From: Sinorhizobium fredii USDA 257
GTDB taxonomy: Bacteria > Pseudomonadota > Alphaproteobacteria > Rhizobiales > Rhizobiaceae
Assembly (NCBI RefSeq): GCF_000265205.3
Contig: NC_018000.1
Location: 1,798,001-1,862,000, forward strand
Length of the DNA stretch: 64,000 nt
Direction of reading: 5' to 3'
Below the pieces are notes generated by a model. That model searched no databases. It had not been told where the DNA came from and saw nothing but the letters and a program-made list of their open reading frames with translations. The translations under genes and the position numbers were made by a program. Below are positions 19,211 through 26,778 of the stretch, piece after piece (positions within the stretch are counted from its first letter, which is position 1; each line of letters begins with the position of its first letter).

Positions 19211-20185
19211 TTACGCCGGGAACCGTCGCCTATAGTGTTCGACAACCTCAGGGTTGCGGAGATTGGTGGGCAGCCTGCCTTTCAGGACGCGGATTGCTTC
19301 GGCCGCAGCTCCCGTTCCCATGCGCATCATGCTTTCCTCGGTGATGCCGGCGAGATGAGGCGTCACGATCACATTGTCGAGCCGGAAGTAAGGATGCTCA
19401 AGCGGCAGGGGCTGTGTAGAGAACACGTCGAGGGCCGCGCCGCCGATACGGCCCGCTTCCAGCGCCTCGATCAACGCTGCATCGTCCACGACGAGGCCGC
19501 GCGACACGTTTACCAGGAGCGCGTCCGGCTTCGTGCGCGCTATTCGCTCGCGGCTCATAAGGCCGGTCGTCTCGGGTGTAAGCGGACAGCAGAGAACGAC
19601 GATGTCCGCGATGGAAACCAGGTCGTCGACCGAGAGAAAGCGCACACCGTCCGGCAGGCTTTCCGGCGAGCGGCTGTTGGCAACGATCTCCAGCCCAAAC
19701 CCGTACTTCGCGATCCGGAAGACCGCCTTTCCCACATTGCCCATGCCGATGATGCCCATGGTGCGTCCGGCGAGGTCGAGTGCTCGGTCCGAGTGAGTTC
19801 GCCCAGCACTCCAACCCCTGCTTCTGAGATCGCGGTCCATAGGACGGAACTGGCGCAGCAACGCAAGCGTCACCATGAACACGTGCTCCGCAACAGTCGG
19901 CGCATTGACGGCCGGCACGTTGGCGATAAGCACGCCGGCCGCCGTGGCCGCGTCATAGGGAATCATGTCGAGCCCCGCGCCATGCCGGACTGCCGCACGC
20001 AGGGCCGGTACGTTTCCGAAGAAGGCGGGCGGAATCGGCGCGCGCACGATGACAATCTCCGCACCCTCGCCTTCACGAAGCAACGTCTCGGGATCGGCGG
20101 CGGACGCGACGCGGAGATCACCCGCCGCTTTCAGCATGGCCTCGGCGTCGCGGTGCAGGGGATGGGTCGAGAAAATGAAACTCAT
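19211..20185 (-). CDS. D-2-hydroxyacid dehydrogenase family protein
   Basis: 324 residues, NAD(P)-dependent. The Rossmann motif GIIGMGNVG lies near residue 145, the catalytic Arg is R229 (NVSRG) and the His is H277 (TPHLAG). The usual catalytic Glu, 29 residues after the Arg, is Gln258 here (DVFSTQP). The start at 20185 has GAGGAGGCCG in front. It is the last gene of an operon with a GntR regulator, an enolase-superfamily protein and an epimerase-like protein, so it probably reduces or oxidises an intermediate of a sugar or sugar-acid pathway. Confidence 0.85.
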   Translation of the reverse strand: MSFIFSTHPLHRDAEAMLKAAGDLRVASAADPETLLREGEGAEIVIVRAPIPPAFFGNVPALRAAVRHGAGLDMIPYDAATAAGVLIANVPAVNAPTVAEHVFMVTLALLRQFRPMDRDLRSRGWSAGRTHSDRALDLAGRTMGIIGMGNVGKAVFRIAKYGFGLEIVANSRSPESLPDGVRFLSVDDLVSIADIVVLCCPLTPETTGLMSRERIARTKPDALLVNVSRGLVVDDAALIEALEAGRIGGAALDVFSTQPLPLEHPYFRLDNVIVTPHLAGITEESMMRMGTGAAAEAIRVLKGRLPTNLRNPEVVEHYRRRFPA

Positions 20186-20210
20186 CGGCCTCCTCATTGC
20201 CGACCGGGGA

Positions 20211-20903
20211 CTACTCCGCGGCTGTCGCAGGCCCGCCGATGAGGCCCTTCCAGTAGCTTTCCGCGCCCTGCAGATGCGCATTCATCAATGCTTGGGCGAG
20301 ATTGCCGTCGCGTGCGAGCAGCGCCTCGTAGATACGGATGTGCTCCTCGTGCGAGCGGCGGCTGCGGGCGATATCCGCGAAGTAGATGGGTAGCCGCTGC
20401 TCGCCCATCGTGTAGTAAACGCTGCAGACGCGGTAGAACACGCTATTCTTCGTCGCCCGCACTATCTCCAGATGAAAATCCCTGTCCTCGCGCGCGAGGC
20501 CCTCGCCTGCAGCGATCCTCGCCTCGGAAGCGGCGAGAATCTCGCGCAGGCGTTCGTAGTTCTCCTCCGTCGCCCGCGCGCAGGCGAGTTCCGCCGCCTT
20601 GATCTCGTGGATCTTGCGGAGCTCCACCGTTTCGTAGATCACGATCGGGTCCAGTGGCACGCCGGCACGCGCAAAGAGTGCTATCGCCTCGACGCTCGCC
20701 TCCGTCGTCGTCAGATAAATGCCCGACTTCGCCCGGCGCTCGACAATGCGCATGGCTTCCAGGATTGCCAGAGCCTCCCGGAGCTGCCCCCGGCTAACGG
20801 CGAAGTGCTCGGCGAGCTCTCGCTCCGATGGCGTTCGCCCATTGCTGCTCGAAGTCGTAAATAGATGGGCCGCCAGATCGGAAAGCAGATTGTTTTCTTT
20901 CAT
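20211..20903 (-). CDS. GntR-family (FadR/FCD) transcriptional regulator
   Basis: 230 residues. The N-terminal winged helix (TPSERELAEHFAVSRGQLREAL) is followed by an FCD all-helical ligand domain whose metal-site residues can be seen: Asp and His in DRDFHLEIV, His in SHEEHIRIYEAL and His in NAHLQG. FadR-subfamily proteins bind TNGTN(0-4)ACNA-type inverted repeats. Three TGGT..ACCA-type sites near 13.25, 23.10 and 23.27 kb fit this, so it probably represses the importer operon, its own operon and the divergent epimerase gene until a sugar-acid ligand binds. It is two bases after the enolase-superfamily gene. Confidence 0.9.
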   Translation of the reverse strand: MKENNLLSDLAAHLFTTSSSNGRTPSERELAEHFAVSRGQLREALAILEAMRIVERRAKSGIYLTTTEASVEAIALFARAGVPLDPIVIYETVELRKIHEIKAAELACARATEENYERLREILAASEARIAAGEGLAREDRDFHLEIVRATKNSVFYRVCSVYYTMGEQRLPIYFADIARSRRSHEEHIRIYEALLARDGNLAQALMNAHLQGAESYWKGLIGGPATAAE

Positions 20904-20905
20904 GG

Positions 20906-22075
20906 TTACAGTCTTTGCGCATGAGTCTCCAGGACGCGTTCGTTTATCGTAAATCCCAGGCCGGGTTTATCAGGAATTTCTATCATCCCGTCTCTCACAG
21001 CCAGGGTCTCCTCGACGAGGTCGTGGATCATCGGGTTCGCGCCAACCGAGTATTCGATGACAAAGCTTGCCGGGGAAGCCGCGCAGATGTGCAGGCCCGA
21101 GAAGAAACATGGGGCGCCGGCCCACAAATGCGGGGCGAAACGGAGGTTGAAGGCACTGGCGATCGCACCAATGCGCATGGCTTCCGTAATGCCGCCGCAG
21201 AAGGCCGGATCGGGCTGGAAAATATCGGCCGAGCGCAGCACCGCAAGGTCGCGGAAGGCGAAACGCGTGGCCTCGCTCTCGCCGGCTGCGATCGGCACCT
21301 TTCCAGCGGCGCGCACTTCCGCCATGCCGGCCTTGTCGTCTGCGATCACCGGCTCCTCGAACCAGGCGAGATCGCAATCCTGGACGAGCTGGATGAAACG
21401 TTTCGCGTCGGCAACCGTATAGGTGCCATGCGCATCGACCATGAGATCCACCGAGGGGCCTAGCGCCTTGCGGGCAGCACGCACGCGGGCGGCCGAGACA
21501 TGCGGCGCGCGGTCCATTGCGCCGACCCTCATCTTGACCGCCTTGAAACCGCCAGCGGCAATGTAGGACTGCAGCTGGCTGCCGATCTTTTCGGCACTCT
21601 CCCACCCGCCGGAAGCATAAGCAGGCAATCGGTCCGCCTTGCGCCCGCCGAGAAGCTTCCATACCGGCACGCCCAGCGATTTGCCAAGAATGTCCCACAA
21701 TGCGATGTCGACCGCACTGATCGCGGCAATGGAGAGGCCCCGGCGCGAGAGTTCCGGCATCGCATGACCCGACATCGCCGCCGTTTCGTGGCGCACGCCG
21801 TTGTAGAGCATCTCCCAGATTGCGGAGATATCGCCGGCGTCGCGGCCGACGAGCCTCGGCCGCACCTCATGGTTGAGCATGTGCACGAGCGCGCCGTAAG
21901 TACCCGCGCTGCCCGCAGCATTCTTGCCCTCACCCCACCCCACGATCCCGTCATCTGTTTCTATGCGCAGGATCGCCGCGTCGAAGGTTGTCACGCGACC
22001 GAAATCGCTGCGATGCTGCCGACTCGCTTCGATGGGTATGCGAACCCACCAGGCTTGGACGGTCTTGATACGCAT
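20906..22075 (-). CDS. Mandelate racemase/muconate-lactonizing enzyme (enolase superfamily) protein
   Basis: 389 residues. The N-terminal capping domain is followed by the barrel: base motif K181-M-R183, metal ligands D214 (VDAHG), E240 (WFEEP) and E266 (AAGES), and the Asp289-His316 dyad (QPDP; FAPHLW). This layout is that of the acid-sugar dehydratase/racemase subgroup, whose members abstract a proton alpha to a carboxylate. It is therefore probably a sugar-acid dehydratase or epimerase, with substrate unknown. The usual KxK reads KxR here. It lies between the epimerase-like gene (55 bases) and the GntR gene (2 bases). Confidence 0.87.
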   Translation of the reverse strand: MRIKTVQAWWVRIPIEASRQHRSDFGRVTTFDAAILRIETDDGIVGWGEGKNAAGSAGTYGALVHMLNHEVRPRLVGRDAGDISAIWEMLYNGVRHETAAMSGHAMPELSRRGLSIAAISAVDIALWDILGKSLGVPVWKLLGGRKADRLPAYASGGWESAEKIGSQLQSYIAAGGFKAVKMRVGAMDRAPHVSAARVRAARKALGPSVDLMVDAHGTYTVADAKRFIQLVQDCDLAWFEEPVIADDKAGMAEVRAAGKVPIAAGESEATRFAFRDLAVLRSADIFQPDPAFCGGITEAMRIGAIASAFNLRFAPHLWAGAPCFFSGLHICAASPASFVIEYSVGANPMIHDLVEETLAVRDGMIEIPDKPGLGFTINERVLETHAQRL

Positions 22076-22130
22076 TTCGCCTCCCCAACCTCGCGGCGCG
22101 CCGGCCGCAGGGCATGCGCGGGACCGGCCC

Positions 22131-23018
22131 TCACTTGATCAGCGGCAGGATGGTCTCGGCGGTGATCCGCATCTGATCGTCGTAGAACTTCTCGGTCAGC
22201 AGGCTCGATCCGTGGTCCTGGATGAACTTGAGCTGCTCCGGCGGTATATCGACCGGGCTGCGCTCGACCATGTCGGGATATTTCGCCGCCGGCGTGCGGT
22301 CGACCGGAGCGACGAACTCATTGGTGAGAGCGCCGCCGTAGCCGATCTCTTTCAGAGTGGCGACGATCTTCGGCCAGTCGAGATGACCGAGGCCTGCCGC
22401 AAAGCGGTTATTGTCCGCCACGTGGAAATCGAAAAGCCGCTTTCCGGTGAGCCTGATCGCCTCGTACATGTCCTCCTCCTCGATGTTGAGGTGAAAGGCA
22501 TCGAGGCAGACACCACAATCCGGATGCACCGCATCGGCGAGCGCGAGCGCCTGGGCGGCGCGGTTGAAGAAATATGTCTCGAAACGGTTGAGTGGCTCGA
22601 TCGCCAGCCGGACGCCCTTTTTCTGGGCGTGGGCGAAGCATTCCTTGGTCGCATCGACGACCCACTTCCACTCCTCTTCCTCGGTACCGTCCGGAACGAC
22701 CTTGCCGACGGTCGCCGGTACAAGGGTGAGGATCTCGCCTTCGAGTTCACTCACCATGGTGATGACGCTCTTCACGTAGTCCACGGATTTTGCGCGCTGG
22801 CCCTCATCCTTGGCCGCGAGGTTGCGCTCGCCGAGTGTCAACGTCACCGCGCCCCAGCAGCGAATGCCGTGTTCCTTGAGGAGTGCGCGAGTGCCATTGA
22901 TGTCGTACTGGGCCGGCTCGCCCGAAATCTCGATGCTCTCGTAGCCGTACTTCTTGATGCGGTTCAGCGTAACGGCGAGAGGCTCCGCCCGCATCCAATT
23001 GTGCGTCGAAAGGTGCAT
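22131..23018 (-). CDS. Xylose-isomerase-like TIM-barrel protein (sugar epimerase/isomerase)
   Basis: 295 residues of the AP endonuclease 2/D-tagatose 3-epimerase fold. Metal-binding blocks are in order: AIEPLNRFETYFFN (Glu), CLDAFHLNIEEED (Asp, His), FDFHVADNNR (His) and LTNEF (Glu). The EPLNRFE block is typical of ketose 3-epimerase relatives. It is the first gene of the minus-strand operon; a predicted GntR site sits about 70-85 bases upstream. A paralogue with the same blocks is transcribed divergently from 23310, so the pathway has two related epimerase-type steps or two substrate forms. Confidence 0.87.
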   Translation of the reverse strand: MHLSTHNWMRAEPLAVTLNRIKKYGYESIEISGEPAQYDINGTRALLKEHGIRCWGAVTLTLGERNLAAKDEGQRAKSVDYVKSVITMVSELEGEILTLVPATVGKVVPDGTEEEEWKWVVDATKECFAHAQKKGVRLAIEPLNRFETYFFNRAAQALALADAVHPDCGVCLDAFHLNIEEEDMYEAIRLTGKRLFDFHVADNNRFAAGLGHLDWPKIVATLKEIGYGGALTNEFVAPVDRTPAAKYPDMVERSPVDIPPEQLKFIQDHGSSLLTEKFYDDQMRITAETILPLIK

Positions 23019-23085
23019 TCATGTCCTCCCAAATCGTCGCTGCCCCCGCACCGACGGGAAATGCGGGACCTTTTTTCTTTACGGC

Positions 23086-23104
23086 CCCATCTGGTTTGGC
23101 CAAT
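23086..23104 (-). promoter_or_regulatory. Third predicted GntR site, facing the minus-strand operon
   Basis: On the minus strand ATTGGCCAAACCAGATGGG matches the 13.25-kb site at 14 of 19 positions, including the core ACCAGAT. It lies upstream of the epimerase-like gene that starts at 23018. It is weaker than the other two sites because the TGGT arm is degenerate. Confidence 0.45.
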
Positions 23105-23247
23105 TTCTCCCCTTAAGAAGGTCTATCGCAAATTAACGTCACCCGCAAGCCATCCACAAAGCCCGACCTAACGCCACGTTTTCCTCGTTTCTCCGGATTC
23201 TTGGCGCATTTCGGTCGATCGCCACCTCTTGGAAATTACCTGTCGGC

Positions 23248-23283
23248 TTGACCAAGTCTGCACATTTGGTATGACCAGACTGG
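23248..23283 (+). promoter_or_regulatory. Promoter with overlapping predicted GntR operator
   Basis: A -35-like TTGACC (23248-23253) is separated by 16 bases from a -10-like TATGAC (23270-23275). The operator-like TTTGGTATGACCAGACTGG (23265-23283) covers the -10 and contains the inverted repeat TGGT-ATG-ACCA. It matches the 13.25-kb site at 16 of 19 positions. It drives the epimerase-like gene at 23310, and bound repressor would block RNA polymerase. Confidence 0.6.
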
Positions 23284-23309
23284 CTGCACTCGAAAAACTG
23301 GAGGGGATG

Positions 23310-24161
23310 ATGAAGGTCGGCATGTGCATGTTTCTCTGGACCACGAGCGTCGGGCGGAAACATGAGGCGCTACTCCGGGACATCAAGGCGACGGGATTCG
23401 ACGGCGTCGAGATTCCGATCTTCGAAGGCGCACCGGACGATTACCGGCGGCTCGGCGCGCTGCTCGACGTCATTGGACTGGAGCGCACTGCCGTCTCCGC
23501 GATGAGCGACCCTTCCATGAACCTGATCTCGTCTGATCCAGCGGCACGCAAGCGCGGCATCGCTTATATGCAATGGGCTATCGACTGCGCATCCGCGCTC
23601 GGTGCGGACACATTGAGCGGACCGCTACACTCTACGCTCGGCCATTTCTCCGGCACCGGGCCGACCGCTGCGGAACTGAAGCGGTCCATCTCCTCGCAGC
23701 GCACGATCGGCGATCATGCCGTTGAGCGCGGCGTCACCGTTGCGCTCGAGGCGCTGAACCGCTTCGAATGTTATCTCTTTAACACGATGGACGACCTTGC
23801 CGGCCATATTGATGCAATTGGGCATCCGAATATTCGGGCCATGTACGATACGTTCCACGCCAATATCGAAGAAGCCGACCCCATCGGAGCCTTCACCCGT
23901 AACAAGGACCGCATCGTACATGTCCACATCTCGGAGAACGACCGCGGCGTGCCGGGCCGGGGGAACATCCCCTGGACCGAGACCTTCAAGGCGATCCGCG
24001 CAAGCGGCTATGACCAATGGCTGACGATCGAAGCCTTCGGCCGTGCACTAAAGGAGCTTGCGGCTGCAACGAAGGTCTGGCGCGACTTTTCCGAGACGCC
24101 CGAGGCCGTCTATCGCGATGGATACCGTCACATCCGCGAGGGATGGCAAGGAGTTGCGTAG
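23310..24161 (+). CDS. Xylose-isomerase-like TIM-barrel protein (ketose epimerase-type)
   Basis: 283 residues with the D-tagatose/D-psicose 3-epimerase-type blocks VALEALNRFECYLFN (Glu), MYDTFHANIEE (Asp, His), HVHISENDRG (His) and TIEAFG (Glu). Four metal ligands are thus present. The second of two adjacent ATGs (23310) is chosen because CTGGAGGGG is then at a better distance. It is divergent from its paralogue at 22131-23018 and has its own promoter under a predicted GntR operator. Confidence 0.87.
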   Translation: MKVGMCMFLWTTSVGRKHEALLRDIKATGFDGVEIPIFEGAPDDYRRLGALLDVIGLERTAVSAMSDPSMNLISSDPAARKRGIAYMQWAIDCASALGADTLSGPLHSTLGHFSGTGPTAAELKRSISSQRTIGDHAVERGVTVALEALNRFECYLFNTMDDLAGHIDAIGHPNIRAMYDTFHANIEEADPIGAFTRNKDRIVHVHISENDRGVPGRGNIPWTETFKAIRASGYDQWLTIEAFGRALKELAAATKVWRDFSETPEAVYRDGYRHIREGWQGVA

Positions 24162-24703
24162 TGCGAAAAGTAAAGTCGCGTCTGCGGCGCTCGAACATCG
24201 GCCATGCCTCCGCCTCGCTCGTCGAGCCCTTCGCCTCCAGCGCCAGCAGATCGCGGCAATCCGCAACTTCAGTCGCTCGTCCGCGACGCCAGTCTCCCGC
24301 CAAACTATCGCCGGCATCCCCGACCGCGAGAAAACTGTCATCTGTCTATCCGCTTTCGGGCAACCTGCGCCCCGGCAGCTTCTCCTTCACCCGGGTGCAT
24401 TGAAAAGAGGTAAGGCGCATGACGGGGCCGGCCTCTGCTCGAAATCACAGAGGCTAACTGTGAAGCGCCTCCCTGACAGCTTCGTACAGTCTCCGCGCCT
24501 GATCGCAGCCCGACCGAGGAAGGGTCTCCATTCCACCCTCTCGCGACCTGTAAGGAACGTGGAAGATCGACCCAAGGCGACGTCCACGCTTACGTCTGTG
24601 AACAGCAGCACTGCGCCAACAGCGGACATTCCTGCACACAGATCGCCCGCATGACGGCAACGACGACTCGGGGCCGCTTAGAGCCGCCGTTGCCGCCCCT
24701 TCC
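24162..24703. other. Gap without recognisable gene
   Basis: 542 bases. Short open frames exist on both strands, for example a minus-strand one around 24454-24660, but none starts behind a ribosome site or resembles a known family. It may hold decayed coding DNA. I see no RNA gene, repeat or clear terminator. Confidence 0.4.
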
Positions 24704-25126
24704 TTATGAGGTCATCAAATCGATGACCCGCATGATCGCGACCGCACTGCTCGCGTTCTGGGTGCCTTCTGTTGTATCGGCGTTAGCGCAGGTCCAAACG
24801 TCACCCTTCTTGACTGTGAATTTCTTTCCGTTCTGAATGACTGAAAGTTCTCCCTCAGTCATGTGGCAGAGCATGTCGTTCTTCATCACGTTGTCCGGCG
24901 TCTTCGCGCCGGGTTGGATAACAACATCGCGCAGCTTGACCATTTTATAAGCCGGTATGACGGAAGCCCGCTCACCAAGCGCAACAACTCTGACACCGGG
25001 ACCGACCTCCTCACCCTCATCCGGGCCGTAGGTCTGGGCGGCTGCTGGTGTCACCCAAGCGATCAGAGGTGTGGCGGCCATTGTAAGACCGAGCGCGAGT
25101 GTGGATCTACGATTGACGGCTTCCAT
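24704..25126 (-). CDS. Exported small cupin protein
   Basis: 140 residues from ATG 25126, which follows AGGGAGGAAGCA. The N-terminus (MEAVNRRSTLALGLTMAATP) has a twin-arginine-like motif and a hydrophobic stretch ending in AAA, so it is probably exported, perhaps by Tat. The mature part is a single cupin barrel (VVIQPGAKTPDN, TEGELSVIQNGKKFTVKKGD). The canonical His-x-His metal motif is not evident. Its role is unknown and no operon partner is near. Confidence 0.7.
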   Translation of the reverse strand: MEAVNRRSTLALGLTMAATPLIAWVTPAAAQTYGPDEGEEVGPGVRVVALGERASVIPAYKMVKLRDVVIQPGAKTPDNVMKNDMLCHMTEGELSVIQNGKKFTVKKGDVWTCANADTTEGTQNASSAVAIMRVIDLMTS

Positions 25127-26003
25127 TGCTTCCTCCCTAGCCAATTTGTTCCGGAAAAAAGTATGCAACCAATCAGTGTTGAGCCGCTTCCACTAAGAGT
25201 CAACGGGAACATCCGATTTGGACTGTCTCGCCCACGCTCGTGGGCGAGAGGCTCCGAGAGATCGACAAACCGCTGGGGTCCTCGTGCGAGGCGCGTTCGC
25301 ACCGGCCGGGCGTCGACTTCGATTGATGTCCGGTCTTGGCCCCGAACGCGACGTTAGAGTAGTCGATTAGCAATAACTGCTCCTGGCGCTCTTTGCTCGT
25401 TTCGATGGGCGAGTTGAACGGAAAAGTTCCACCCGACCGAGACGATCGGAAGCCGGCAACATGCCGCCAGTCCGGGATGTCGATTCCGATCCTCGCCTTG
25501 AAAGGATTCGAACCGAAGACCAGTCGTCAGTCTCGTGTGTGTGGGCAGATGGTTGGTCATGTCGGCATCTCCGCAGTCCCTCGCAATGCCATTCTCCATG
25601 CACGTTCTGCGATAGCCGCCCCTCCCCTGGCTATCGCCGTTCCAGTTGTGTTTTAGGAGCGTCACGGTGGCATTGCTGCGCGCTTTTGGACGCACGCGCA
25701 CTGCATAGTCGCCGTTCTCGAGCGAACTACTCGGCCAGCCGCGCAACTGTTCCGCACCGATGCAGCCGCTCTCTGCCTCGCGGCGCCCGCCGCAAAGAAG
25801 CAGTACCGCATTGAAGCGCCGCCGGGGGCAGTGAGAATGCTGGGGCCCCGAAATTCCCACTTGTATGGCGTGGATTGGGCACACGAGGAACTAGCTGCGG
25901 CCGTCGGCTCGGGCGGGCGGGCGACGCAGAAACTGCACACAGGCGACAAGGATGACTGCGAGGATGTGTATTGACGCTGCTTTCAAGCCGTTCAATCCGA
26001 AGT
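25127..26003. other. Long gap with a strong hairpin
   Basis: 877 bases without a gene I can support; the open frames here are composition artefacts. The one clear structure is an 11-bp perfect inverted repeat, TCTCGCCCACG (25226-25236) and CGTGGGCGAGA (25239-25249), about 100 bases upstream of the exported cupin gene. It could be a terminator, a leader structure or the foot of a small RNA. Confidence 0.4.
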
Positions 26004-26729
26004 TCAGGAAACAAAGCACGCGATTTTGAGAACGTCGGTGTCGTTCTCCCAGGCCACATCGGCGCCGACGGGAACGAAGACGCCATAACCCGGGCCACAG
26101 CTAAAGGTCCTGCCATGGGCCTGACGCAGCCTTGCTGCTCCGGAAATAAAGCGCATCAATTCATGCTTTGCATGTGAGGCAGACCGACGCCGATAGGGCG
26201 TGGACGACCATAGCATGAGGGTTAGCCGGCCGTCGGTGCGTTGATAAAGGATCTTACTCTTGCACTCTGGAGTGTCGGTGAGCAGCACATCGTTGCCCGG
26301 AGATCGGCTAGGAGATAGCTCGAGCTCAGGATCAATTTTGATTGCTGTCGGAACACCAGATTCGCTTTCAAGCAACCACAGAAACTCCTTCGCGAAGGAT
26401 TCATGATAGATCCAACGATGAGCTGTGCCCGCAGAGATGAAAGCCGTGTCGCCGGCCTGGACCGAAATCGTACCTCCGTCTGCGAGCTCAATCGTCGCCC
26501 GCCCCTGCTGTACTGTCAGAAGCTCGTCTTTCCACTCACTCTTCATCTGCGTCGACGCTGGGCAAAACAGGGACGAGCCCACGACTATGCCAGCGTCAAG
26601 ATCTTCGTACAGGATTTCGCGTTGCTCAATTGGTGGGCTTGGCTCTCGCAATCCTCTCGTTGCGCGGTGCGCCACGCTAATGCCGTGGCCGGTCCAGTCC
26701 AGTTCGACGACCTCGCTTGAGTGGTTCAT
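26004..26729 (-). CDS. Bicupin-type protein
   Basis: 241 residues from ATG 26729 behind GGAGGCAAC; the longer open frame upstream runs into the flavoprotein gene and is not used. The first half carries a cupin barrel (LLTVQQGRATIELADGG, VQAGDTAFISAGTAHRW), and the C-terminal half reads like a second, weaker barrel (FSCGPGYGVFVPVGADVAW). It lies just downstream of the flavin oxidoreductase gene and probably forms an operon with it (49 bases apart). The function is unknown; it could be a sensor or an enzyme acting on the oxidase product. Confidence 0.65.
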   Translation of the reverse strand: MNHSSEVVELDWTGHGISVAHRATRGLREPSPPIEQREILYEDLDAGIVVGSSLFCPASTQMKSEWKDELLTVQQGRATIELADGGTISVQAGDTAFISAGTAHRWIYHESFAKEFLWLLESESGVPTAIKIDPELELSPSRSPGNDVLLTDTPECKSKILYQRTDGRLTLMLWSSTPYRRRSASHAKHELMRFISGAARLRQAHGRTFSCGPGYGVFVPVGADVAWENDTDVLKIACFVS

Positions 26730-26778
26730 GTTGCCTCCACTAGTGTTGTGATTGTAGAGCTCGGACAATCCTCTGACA

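Noticed and set aside
25354..25884. 176-residue minus-strand frame in the long gap
   Set aside because: No ribosome site, no similarity that I can recognise, and low-complexity composition; overlapping frames on the other strand look equally open.
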